Assembly: GCA_038496445.1 (NCBI GenBank)
Contig: JALMLS010000579.1
Location: forward strand, 434,001-498,000
Reading direction: 5' to 3'
Length of the DNA stretch: 64,000 bases
DNA from: Trichosphaerium sp. ATCC 40318
Taxonomy: Eukaryota > Discosea > Flabellinia > Trichosidae
The notes under the pieces are model-generated. The model had not been told where the DNA came from. It was given only the letters and a program-made list of their open reading frames with translations, and did not search any database. The position numbers were made by a program, and so were the translations under genes. Each line of letters starts with the position of its first letter. Positions within the stretch are counted from its first letter, which is position 1. Shown here one piece after another: positions 55,681 through 64,000 of this stretch.

Positions 55681-58085
55681 ATGCTTCTCTCAAGATTGTT
55701 ACTCATTCTTGGTACTTTAACGCTCTTTGACGCACTTGCAACACCTTTCGATCTAAACTCGGATAAATGCGATTACTACATCACTCCAACAGGCAATGAT
55801 ACTCTAGTACGCATAGATATTGTGTTTTAATACTAATGAACGATGTAATAGAACAACGGAACTAAATCATCTCCATATCAAACGTTGATGGGTGTAACGA
55901 ACGCCACAGATGATATTTGCCGAAATGCATCAGAAATATGTAGAGTATGCTTCACAGGTACGATGATATCAGCTTTTAAACCCTTTTATTACACTCGTGG
56001 TTGTGTCGGGGAAAGATCACAAGATAATGCGTAAAACCACCCGTCAATAAAAAGACCAGACGCAAAGGGGTTGTTTGTTCACTGAATTGTTCTGACACAG
56101 AAACATACTTATTTGAAATCTAATGCAAAACCGATAGGTGGCGCCTACCCACCCGTTACAGGACCGCAATACTGGAACTCTTCAGCTCGAGGAGAATTGA
56201 ATGTATTACATTATGATTGGGATAATGTTACACGTTTAGACCAACTTGTAATGAAACGTGTTTCGTACGTTATTTTTTCAAAATGTGTTGTTTGTTGTTT
56301 GTGTGCGAAAACCTAATTCTTGGTAGTACCTTGAAGGTCAACCTCATGCTGCTGCCAACTTCATTGGTTTTTCTGCTGGAGTAGTTGTTAGAAATGCCGA
56401 TATTACATTTTACGAATGGGACTTTAATGAACACCGTCAATGTAATGCTACTTCTTCTTTTTTTCTTCTTTGTTCCCTCCCATCTATTGACCATTATCTT
56501 CAGTGGAAGCCGGCTTTGCAGTAAATACTACAATTACTTTAACGAACTGTACATTGAATGGTGACGCTGTGAATAATAATAGACTTAAGTCTTTTTCTAT
56601 TGAAAGGTCCACGTGGACAAATCCACAACAAGTACAAGGTACAAGTAATGTATTAATTAAAAACACGATTACTAACTTTTGTTGAAGGAACAAGTTTAAC
56701 CCTAGATAGCAATGTATTTCATTTTGAACATAATCAAACATTTGAAGTAGTCCTGGCAACATTGAGCTTGACAGTACATGGAAATAATTTCATCAATTGT
56801 AGCCCTGGAACAAAAACGGTAACCTTCAACTAGTCCTTTTTTATCTCAACTGACTAACGCTATCTTTTCAGGCATGCCTTACAATTGATAATGCTGACGA
56901 AATCTTTGAATGGAAATTTACGGATAATACCTTTATCGGTGAAAGGTCCTTTTATTGACTTTCAATATTATTCTCCCGATAATAAGTCAACAATCCAAGT
57001 ATCTAGTAACGCCTTTGGACCTTCAGTATGTTTTGAGACATTGAAACCTTCTTTTCTATTAAAGATTTAGATACCAACTTAGTTCTTAGGAAAGTACAGT
57101 GCTTATACGTTCTTCACAATTGGATGCTACTATTGACACCAAATTGTTTAAAATCTATGATAACACCATTGCCTCAAAACGTAAGATTCGATTCACTGAC
57201 AGTTTTTTTTTCTATCCTTATTGACTGTTCTTTTAGCACGTTGCGCATTAGGATCTGTTTCATACAAGAGTCTCTTTACATGTGAGAACTGTACTTCAGG
57301 TACTTATTCCAATTCTACAACAGAGACATGTTTGATTTGTGACCCTGGAACAATGAGTCATGCAGGAGCTGGTAAGTGTACTCCTTGTCCTCCATGAGAA
57401 CATCAGGATAAAGCGTATGAAATACCAAACCAGTACAACAAACTGACTTTACCACAAGTGGACAGGGTTTTTGTGTTCCATGTGGGATTAATATGTACTC
57501 CTCTAAGGATGGAGCAGTAAATTGTACCAAGTGTTCAGCTGGGTCAATCGTTAATACTAAGTCAGATGGATGTAATATGGTACGAAACAATAATGCAAAC
57601 CTCAAACACTTGTACTCATAAATTCAGCAAGTTGTTTTTTTTTTTCGTATTTTTCCACCCAACTTAATATTTTTTTATAGTGCCCAGCTGGACAGTACGA
57701 ACTTGTTGGAAAATGCTTCGATTGTGCTGTATTTTCATCAAAGGAAGGTTCTACATCTTGTAAAATACGTACGCTTGCTCTTCTTTTTTGCTATGTGTTA
57801 GTGTGTTGAATTCACATTTGTGTCACGTGATTTTGTATTTACTTGTTTATTTGTAGTTCCTATTTGGATGTATGTTCTTATTGGTGTATGTGGTTTGCTT
57901 TTATTAGTTGGTATCAGTACGTGAAGTCTTTTTTTTTGCATTTGCTGTTCTTTTTCATACTGCTATTCTCGTTTTTCATTTATTGCTTGTTCATTTTGCC
58001 TTATCTTCTTTTAGTTATTGCTATTACTGCTATTGCTTTGTTTGCATCCAAAAAAAAGAAGAGATCAGACTATACTACTGTTTAG
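55681..58085 (+). CDS. Type I surface protein: beta-helix-like ectodomain, Cys-rich repeats, TM
   Basis: Signal peptide MLLSRLLLILGTLTLFDALA. The start of the ectodomain, CDYYITPTGNDT/NNGTKSSPYQTL, is the classic opening of right-handed beta-helix (pectin-lyase-like) proteins. Rung-like strands follow: VVVRNADITFYEWDF, TTITLTNCTLNGDAVNNN, TSLTLDSNVFHFEHNQT, TIDNADEIFEWKFTDNTFIG, STIQVSSNAFG. Then growth-factor-receptor/ephrin-receptor-like Cys repeats: CENCTSGTYSNSTTETCLIC, CVPCGINMYSSKDGAVNCTK, CPAGQYELVGKCFDCAVFSS. A single membrane helix IWMYVLIGVCGLLLLVGI, with a second hydrophobic stretch IAITAIALFA after an intron (probably one continuous helix), and a short tail KKKKRSDYTTV. Many N-glycosylation sites. 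Probably a cell-surface receptor or adhesin. About ten introns. Confidence 0.75.
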
Positions 58086-58360
58086 AGTTGACTCAGGATA
58101 GATCCTGAAATAAACTAATTAAACCTGATTAAGAACCCTTAAAAATTGCGTTTTTGACTTAAAACAGTTTACGACTTCATACCGAAACAGTGTTAATAGG
58201 GCCCGTCACAAAAAACTGTATCGTTAACACCTCTAGTCTTACAACAAGTGTGCTTATGGCTGCCATAGGAGTAGATGAGGTCAGCTTTCCTTCAACATTT
58301 CTTTATTGTAACGTTACAACATACATCTACTTATCATATTTCGCCTCATGGGTGGCAACA

Positions 58361-59086
58361 TCAATGCTCGCTGAGACACGGAATATCACAATTTCCATGG
58401 TTTGTAATAATAGTACTTGATTCACCTTCACTGCTACCGTCAATAACCCGAGCTGGGCCGTTCCAACAAAAATAGTATGAATTATGGATACGAACTTCAG
58501 AAAACCTCCAACGGTCGTTACCAATAATCTTTACTTCGACACCATATAATCCTCTATGAGGCTCCTGCACTGGTTGATTTCTCAAGTAAAAAAAATCACG
58601 TGCGCCGACGATAAAATCGTCTTTGTGTGGGTTGTCGATGTTATCACTCCAAGCCGAATTGGATCCATCGTTGTATACGTATCGGTATCTGATAGGCGAG
58701 TCTGAACCGTCACTAGCACCGCTCTCTGTTTGAGTTACAATGAAGGTATCTCCGGTATGTTCTTTGTCATGTTCCTGAGGTCTAATCTTCCTATACAGAT
58801 CTCCTCTAGTGTCAGTCACCCTCAAATTGCAACTATACTTTAAAAACACATCACAACTACTTCCTCCGTAGCTCCTAAAGAAGCCACAAAGATGAAGCTC
58901 ATCGCATATTTTTTGGCACTCTTCTTTAGAAGCAGATGTTGTAAAAAAACACCCTCCTGGATTACTGGAGCAAGGAAAGCACGTGTAATATGACCCAATT
59001 TTATAACTATAGAAGGCGTTTGTCGCATGGGAGTGCGATAAGTAGATACCAACGAAAATTGAGAATAGTATAGTTGAGACTGTCAT
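58361..59086 (-). CDS. Secreted PAN/Apple-domain-like protein
   Basis: Single-exon 241-residue protein. Signal peptide MTVSTILFSIFVGIYLSHSH. Residues about 28-95 have a PAN/Apple-like pattern of Cys: YYTCFPCSSNPGGCFFTTSA, EECQKICDELHLCGFFRSYG, SSCDVFLKYSCN. The C-terminal half (RYRYVYNDGSNSAWSDNIDN, GLYGVEVKIIGNDRWRFSEV) looks like a beta-sandwich with a final strand and DWRF-type turn, not recognised. PAN domains bind proteins or carbohydrates. The frame contains a CACGTGATTTTTTTT string usually seen in introns here, but removing it breaks the frame, so it is coding. Ends TGA 58361. Confidence 0.7.
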   Translation of the reverse strand: MTVSTILFSIFVGIYLSHSHATNAFYSYKIGSYYTCFPCSSNPGGCFFTTSASKEECQKICDELHLCGFFRSYGGSSCDVFLKYSCNLRVTDTRGDLYRKIRPQEHDKEHTGDTFIVTQTESGASDGSDSPIRYRYVYNDGSNSAWSDNIDNPHKDDFIVGARDFFYLRNQPVQEPHRGLYGVEVKIIGNDRWRFSEVRIHNSYYFCWNGPARVIDGSSEGESSTIITNHGNCDIPCLSEH

Positions 59087-59331
59087 CAGAGCTCTTAGTG
59101 CTTTTATGCTTTATGAACTTGCTTCTTTGTAATTTTGGACCGATGTTGAATAATTGGAGTAATTATTTGTGATTTTACCGATTCTTTTCTCTTTCCTGAA
59201 TTAAACCGTAGTCTTTATGTAACAAAAAACATGTAATACTGCGGTACATCACGTCATGTTGTCTTATATTTTTCTTTGATTGAACACATTTCCAGTTTTC
59301 AGTTTTTAAATAACTCCGTTTGTGTAGCTAT

Positions 59332-59880
59332 GCTTGGGAGCCACAAAACACCGTGTCTTTCTTCCCAGGTGTATTCCTTATAATGACGCTATACTTGTTA
59401 ACAAAGTTGTGACTCTAGGTTATCAAAAAAAAGCTACATCACCGCCAACAACATCACCTCCTATAACGTCACCGCCCACAACATAGCTTCCTACCCTTGT
59501 CTCCAACAACAATACCTCCAACAACATCGCTTCCTACAACGCCTTTTTGCTCCTTCCCAACAAAAATGTGTTTGGCTATTCGAAAGGGTTTTCACATAAT
59601 GCCTTGTTGATGCTATGAGTTCTGGTTAGAGTGCCCTATAGCTGTAACATTTGATCAAAAGGCTCCGGGACTTGATAAAATTTTACTCAATGTTGCTAAC
59701 ATAAGCTCATGTGATGACTTTATTATAATACACAGCTATTCTACATCACAAGAGCACTTAACCAAAAATTCAATTCTGTACACAACATGCATTTTGAAAT
59801 CACCTTTAATACAAGAGTAGCATATACTCACGTTAATGAACTTCGCTACACAAGTATAATGATAAACAATCTTTCATTTT
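59332..59880 (+). CDS. Pro/Thr-repeat protein with CUB-like C terminus, probably frame-disrupted
   Basis: Plus-strand frame with short repeats (TSPPTTSPPITSPPTT) near 59437-59480, interrupted by TAG, resuming one frame over as PTTIPPTTSLPTTPFCSFPT. From there the gene is regular: a 42-nt intron joins KMCLAIRK to ECPIAVTFDQKAPGLDKILL, NVANISSCDDFIIIHSYSTS, and a 39-nt gtacac intron leads to VAYTHVNELRYTSIMINNLS, F, stop. CysAsp-Asp plus Tyr/Ser strands recall a CUB domain, weakly. The break lies inside the repeats, where slippage would be expected; a 19-nt gt-ag string would also restore frame but is too short to trust. The 5' end is not resolved. Possibly a secreted or surface stalk protein or a decaying gene. 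Confidence 0.4.
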
Positions 59881-59986
59881 AATAAAAGACGTTAATCCAA
59901 CTTGATCATGAACGCAACTAAGAAGAATAAGTCAAGGTAACTTAAGTTGGACTGAAGAGAAAAAAAAGAAAAACAGTCGACTTGAA

Positions 59987-62900
59987 CTACGTACTATTCT
60001 CAGCAACTTGAGAGGTTACAGACCCCTTAACTTGGAGCCTATCTAATGCACCTCTAACCATAGCACATGTTAACCGTAGAAAGTTATCATGATACTTGAA
60101 AGGTAAGGTGGCTAATGGAGTGAAGTCCTTTATTTGAAGAATAAAAGCTTGTCCATTACTTATCAATCTATCAACTTTAACACCAAAAATCTTAACCCAA
60201 AACCTCTATTAATACACAATAAGTACACAAGAACCTAAGGTAATAGTATGACGTACCCTACAAATGAACTTGACAACCTTTATTTTATTACCAAGCCAGT
60301 CATCTGAAACTGTTTTATCCCTTCAAAAACAGTCAACAAAAAAAATCAAAACTCTGTTCATCAAACGCACCCATTTGTAACAGATTTACCAAGGAGATTA
60401 CCAAGTTCTTCTGTAGCTTTTACTTGTATACTACCAGTCTTTCTTGAGAGAATATCAAAAGCTTTCTCGATAGCATCAAGACTTAAAGCAGAACGTTTAA
60501 GTTTTAAGTTCAAAGATTTTTTAGCTGCATCACCGACGACTTCCTATAAGAAAAAATACATTGTAAGTACTCACAAGGGAGCAAGAGATAGAGAAGATAC
60601 GAATAAAAGCATACGTCTATGTTTATAGTAGCCATATCATGTACTCTGTTGAATACTTGGAACATTGCATGAGATTCTTTGCTTATTTTACCTTGAGCTA
60701 CTAAAGAAGAAGCAAGCGCTCTTTTTGTTTCTAAAAATACAAGCTCCTCCATCTCTGACAGTAATGTATGTGCTTTTTGATGTTTCTCATATATGAGATC
60801 AATATATGTCTCAAAGTATGCGAGAAATAATTGAGTATCAGCAAATCTATCAAAGAAAAGACGATGACTTGATGGAATATTCAAAATAACATTTTCCAAA
60901 GCCTCTTCGTCTCCAACGCTGTAATAAAACGGTCAGTACTATGATCACCACTAATATAATATTAAAGACGTACTCTAGCTTCTCAGAAGTAGGCATGGCA
61001 TCACTAAAGACAGTGATCAAATCAACAAGATATCCTTCAATAATTTTTGTAATTTGTTTAACAGCTTCGTCTTCCTTTGCTGTACATTTAAAAGGATGCT
61101 TTAGCTTATCATCATGTGTAACAGCATCACATATATTTCTTGTAGGTCTTCTTAACTTCTTAAGAAGATCACTACTATTAGGAAGTATTTTAGATACTGT
61201 AAAATCACTAGGACATCTACAAGTGTCTTTATCAATATCAACAATGATGTGTTCTGAGAATTGCTCGTATTCGACGATAGAAGGCAGAGATGTAAGGCCA
61301 ATTACATATGGTACTAAGTTACCAAGTAAGCAAAACAAACCAGCATTATGAAGAAAGAAAAAACATACCAGGAGCCTCCATACAAGTCTGATATTTTTCG
61401 CTTTCTGGAAGAATAGGAATAAAAGCTCCTTAAAAAATAACTGTAAGTCATCGTTTAAATTATACATGTCACTAAATACCTTGTATAATAAATGGTCGAA
61501 CTGCTGGTATCAACGATAGGCTATACAAGTTAGTTATATCGCAAATAGACAGATATTCGAAGAGAACTTAAGTACGGCCTACCTTATAGCTGATAATACA
61601 CCAGGGTGTTCACTAACCAACAGAATCTGACGTTCAAGTAAAGTTGCAGCCAGAAGAAGCAATACATTGTCCAGGGACAATAACCTAAACATTGCAGCCA
61701 TAGCAAACTCTGCTGTTAGTTTACTCTCATCACCAGCCTAGAAAGTGTCAGAACATAGAATTCAACAACACGCTAAAGAGTTCCGTACAGGGCATTGAAA
61801 GTCTATTGTTAAAAGGTCTCCAGGTAGTTGAAAAGACACACTTTGATCTTCAAGAGGCACTTTCTGATTGTGGTACACGGTTAACGTCTCTTTTATGCCA
61901 TCAAAAAATTCTGTAAAAAAAAAGAAATAAGTTAGTTCATAAAACAATGAAAAAACCAACGTACTGCTCTCTACAGTTCGCTCTGATGTCACTGCCGCAC
62001 GTGTACCTTTAAGAGCACGTCTACCAGCGTTTACATCAATAACAAGATATCGTTGTTTTGCTGTAAACAAAGAAATTAGACAAAGCAAACAAAAAAAAAA
62101 AAAGATTATTAAAAAAACTGCGTACCAATAATGCTGTAAAGCACTTCAAAGTGAAGTTTAAAGAATGGAAATCTAGTAATAATACAATAACATCTAGGAG
62201 CAAATTTTGCTGTTTCTTGACGGCTCTTTGCGAACTTTGAACGTAAATAATCAGAAGTCGTTTCGTTTGTTTTTGTTTCTTCACAATCTTGAATCATGAC
62301 AGATGTCACTACGCATATACCATAGTATAACTGTTCTCCTCCTGTAAAAAGAAATACATACGACGAGTCGCTATCTTGATACGCGTTTAAATTCCCATAG
62401 AGTGTCTAGAAAGTCGTTACAACGCTATAGAAAATACAACCAAGTAACATACTTCGTTAATAGCGGTATGAGACGCCGTTTTAGGTACAACCTTTACATT
62501 AAATCCTTTCGGGAAACAGAAATCAATTACGTTCGGTAGAGGCTCCCTACGAAGTATATTAACTACTGAAACAGTGCATTCAAAGATTTTACATACACAT
62601 CACTGGGAAAATGGTGCCGAATCTTTGGTTCGTCTCCTATGCCAGCGCCAATTATAGTGAAATAATCAAAAAACGATCCTCCACGTTCAGGTGTAAAAGA
62701 ATTAGCCAAACAATATTTGGATGATGATTTTAACGCCAGATTGCGTGGGCTCTGTAGTTGTTCGGTCAATTGTGCTTGTATCGCGTCCATGCCGTCATAA
62801 AATTCTGTTGGTGCCCCAACAGTGTCTACATGATCCAAAACTGTTCTTAGCGTATGTGCGCGGTCTCTTGCCTATTATAAATTAGAATTTGCTGACATTT

Positions 62901-63071
62901 TTAAACTTACGGCAGGGGAGAGCTCAGAAAGGTTCGTTACGCTAAATAATAAGAATGAGCGTATAAAATGTAAAAAAGATTGTCCCACCTTTTAGAAAAA
63001 CTCGATTCCGTCTTCAACGCTCTGGAGCGTATGGTAGCCATTGAGGCAATGTCCATAGCGACGTTCGTCAT
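59987..63071 (-). CDS. DENN-domain (Rab GEF-type) protein
   Basis: ATG 63071: MTNVAMDIASMATIRSRALK. The first exons are helical (HVDTVGAPTEFYDGMDAIQA, QLTEQLQSPRNLAL). Then a tripartite DENN module: upstream region FFDYFTIIGAGIGDEPKIRH, FTGGEQLYYGICVVTSVMIQ, and APRCYCIITRFPFFKLHFEV; central region FQLPGDLLTIDFQCP, MFRLLSLDNVLLLLAATLLE with RQILLVSEHPGVLSAI, then PVPYVIGLTSLPSIVEYEQF, HIIVDIDKDTCRCP; downstream region KAHTLLSEMEELVFLETKRA and DFTPLATLPFKYHDNF to the stop at 59987. DENN proteins activate Rab GTPases in membrane traffic. About fifteen introns. The partner Rab cannot be told from sequence. Confidence 0.88.
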
Positions 63072-63195
63072 CTTTAAAACTTGCCCAAAGTATTTGTTAC
63101 TGTTCAGGTGAAATCTGTAAGGTTGTTTTACACGACCCAAGGTGACGTCAAGCTGAAGTGGAGTGTATAGCTAATACAGTCTTTCAATTTCACCT

Positions 63196-63498
63196 ATGTT
63201 GACCGATGTAATAACTCAAAGTTCAAAAAAGCGTCTCAAACGAGTGTATTTCAAGCGATCTATTCGACCATAAAGCGTTTGGTTCCTTTCATTAGTGGCG
63301 AGAGATTTTGACCACATTCACGCTTACTTCCCTCGAGATGCTCCTTGCGCTGTAGCAATGTATATTCAAAAGTTCATGAGGTTGCATGAGTGCTGGTTCA
63401 CGTGTTTCGATAAGAAAAAGGATGTTTTGCCTAAAATGATCTACGATACAAATTTGACTCAAACGGGCCATCGTAGTAAACTAACGTCTTTCGCGTAA
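63196..63498 (+). CDS. Small protein, divergent from the DENN gene
   Basis: ATG 63196: MLTDVITQSSKKRLKRV; a short intron (donor gtattt,acceptor ggcgag) joins in phase to DFDHIHAYFPRDAPCAVAMY, IQKFMRLHECWFTCFDKKKD, VLPKMIYDTNLTQTGHRSKL, end TAA 63498. About 80 residues, basic. No family recognised. The exon has protein-like composition, but the intron is inferred from phase alone. Its promoter region (about 125 bp) is shared with the DENN gene. Confidence 0.4.
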
Positions 63499-63693
63499 GC
63501 AATAAGTAAATGCTGTCGTACAGGTATTAACATGCGGTTGAGTTTGAATTTCGTTGTTTTTGAAACGTTACAAGTCACGTGGTATCTAAGGTGTTTGACG
63601 TAAAATTATGGTAAGCTAGTTCAGACAAAAAACCAAATTGGATAGTCCAATATTTTCCTTATTCTTTGTAAAGTAATACTAACAAAAGGCGCA

Positions 63694-64000
63694 ATGAAGC
63701 TAATTTCAGCGCTTGTACTAACATTTTGTATCGCTATGGCGCTCGCTGGTATGTTTTACTACAACGAAACGTTTACTGACACATTACAGCACGAAGCACC
63801 GTAGCTCAGCCTTGTCTTAGAGCTGACGGCGATTATTGTCTCACTGTCGAGGCTGATGGGTGCAGCGACTTCTACCTCACCCTTAAAAAGGATCAAAAGG
63901 TAGTAGGGAAGGAACAACACGTCAGGTCCGCAAAATGGAGAATTGCGGGCGTTTACTTAACGGTTGTAGACTCAACACAGGACAGCAACCAGACCAATGC
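63694..64000 (+). CDS. Secreted protein, truncated by window edge
   Basis: Signal peptide MKLISALVLTFCIAMALA, then a 41-nt intron with gtatgt donor, then ARSTVAQPCLRADGDYCLTV, EADGCSDFYLTLKKDQKVVG, KEQHVRSAKWRIAGVYLTVV, STQDSNQTN. Strands with Cys pairs suggest a small extracellular beta fold. It continues past 64000. No family recognised. Confidence 0.6.

Noticed and set aside
1-64000. CRISPR arrays, bacterial operons, rRNA
   Set aside because: No regularly spaced repeats with unique spacers, no Shine-Dalgarno-led gene runs, and no rRNA-like conserved sequence; the pervasive introns show that this is eukaryotic nuclear DNA.

Overview
This is a gene-dense stretch of a eukaryotic nuclear genome. 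Coding frames are repeatedly broken by short GT-AG introns (mostly 35-90 nt) whose donors are very often GTACG or GTAAG, and the joined exons give well-known eukaryotic or mixed domain proteins. All three standard stop codons are used. The DNA is AT-rich. I see no rRNA, confident tRNA, CRISPR, operon or integrase. The gene set (many secreted proteins with short signal peptides, F-box and LRR proteins, DENN and RhoGEF regulators, surface proteins) fits a free-living unicellular protist such as an amoeba or amoeboflagellate. I cannot name the lineage. Exon structures were built by hand from splice signals and reading-frame phase, so individual boundaries may be off even where the gene call is secure.

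Layout. 0-10 kb: a secreted CBM6-leishmanolysin peptidase (-), a ubiquitin-like protein (+), an asteroid/XPG-type nuclease (-), a seven-helix-like membrane protein (-) and an alpha/beta hydrolase (-). 10.7-17.5 kb: a small secreted protein (-), an FAD-dependent oxidoreductase (-), a tiny secreted peptide (-), then the most unusual gene of the window, a glycogen-binding CBM48 module spliced in frame to an Rnl2-type RNA ligase (+, 14420-16337), and an unrecognised gene (-). 17.8-27 kb: a SAM/NLS/F-box/LRR protein (+), a KCTD-like BTB gene with a frameshift (-), a PQ-loop membrane protein (+), a secreted beta-propeller-like protein (+) and a MYND-finger protein (+). 27-36 kb: an unknown small protein (-), a bifunctional class II aldolase/short-chain dehydrogenase of the rhamnose pathway type (+), an F-box/LRR protein (-), a 1.6 kb palindrome-rich gap, and a large F-box-like/YwqK (MORN-variant) repeat protein (-). 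36-45 kb: an unknown gene (+), a Cys-rich/VWD secreted protein (+), a second YwqK-repeat paralogue (+) and an aldo-keto reductase (+). 45-54 kb: a 5.6 kb armadillo-RhoGEF-PH gene (-) and a metzincin peptidase with a ricin-B lectin tail (-). 54-64 kb: a partial inverted copy of the aldo-keto reductase, a beta-helix/Cys-rich type I membrane protein (+), a PAN-domain secreted protein (-), a Pro/Thr-repeat CUB-like gene (+), a DENN-domain protein (-), a small gene (+) and a truncated secreted protein (+).

There is no single pathway. Shared themes are extracellular digestion and recognition (two metallopeptidases with carbohydrate-binding modules, Cys-rich proteins, a surface protein), membrane and cytoskeletal signalling (DENN, RhoGEF, 7TM), and carbohydrate-linked functions (CBM48, CBM6, ricin-B, rhamnulose-phosphate aldolase). 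Two window-wide signals stand out: the hexamer CACGTG occurs far more often than base composition predicts, notably inside introns, and two families (aldo-keto reductase, YwqK repeat) show recent duplication.
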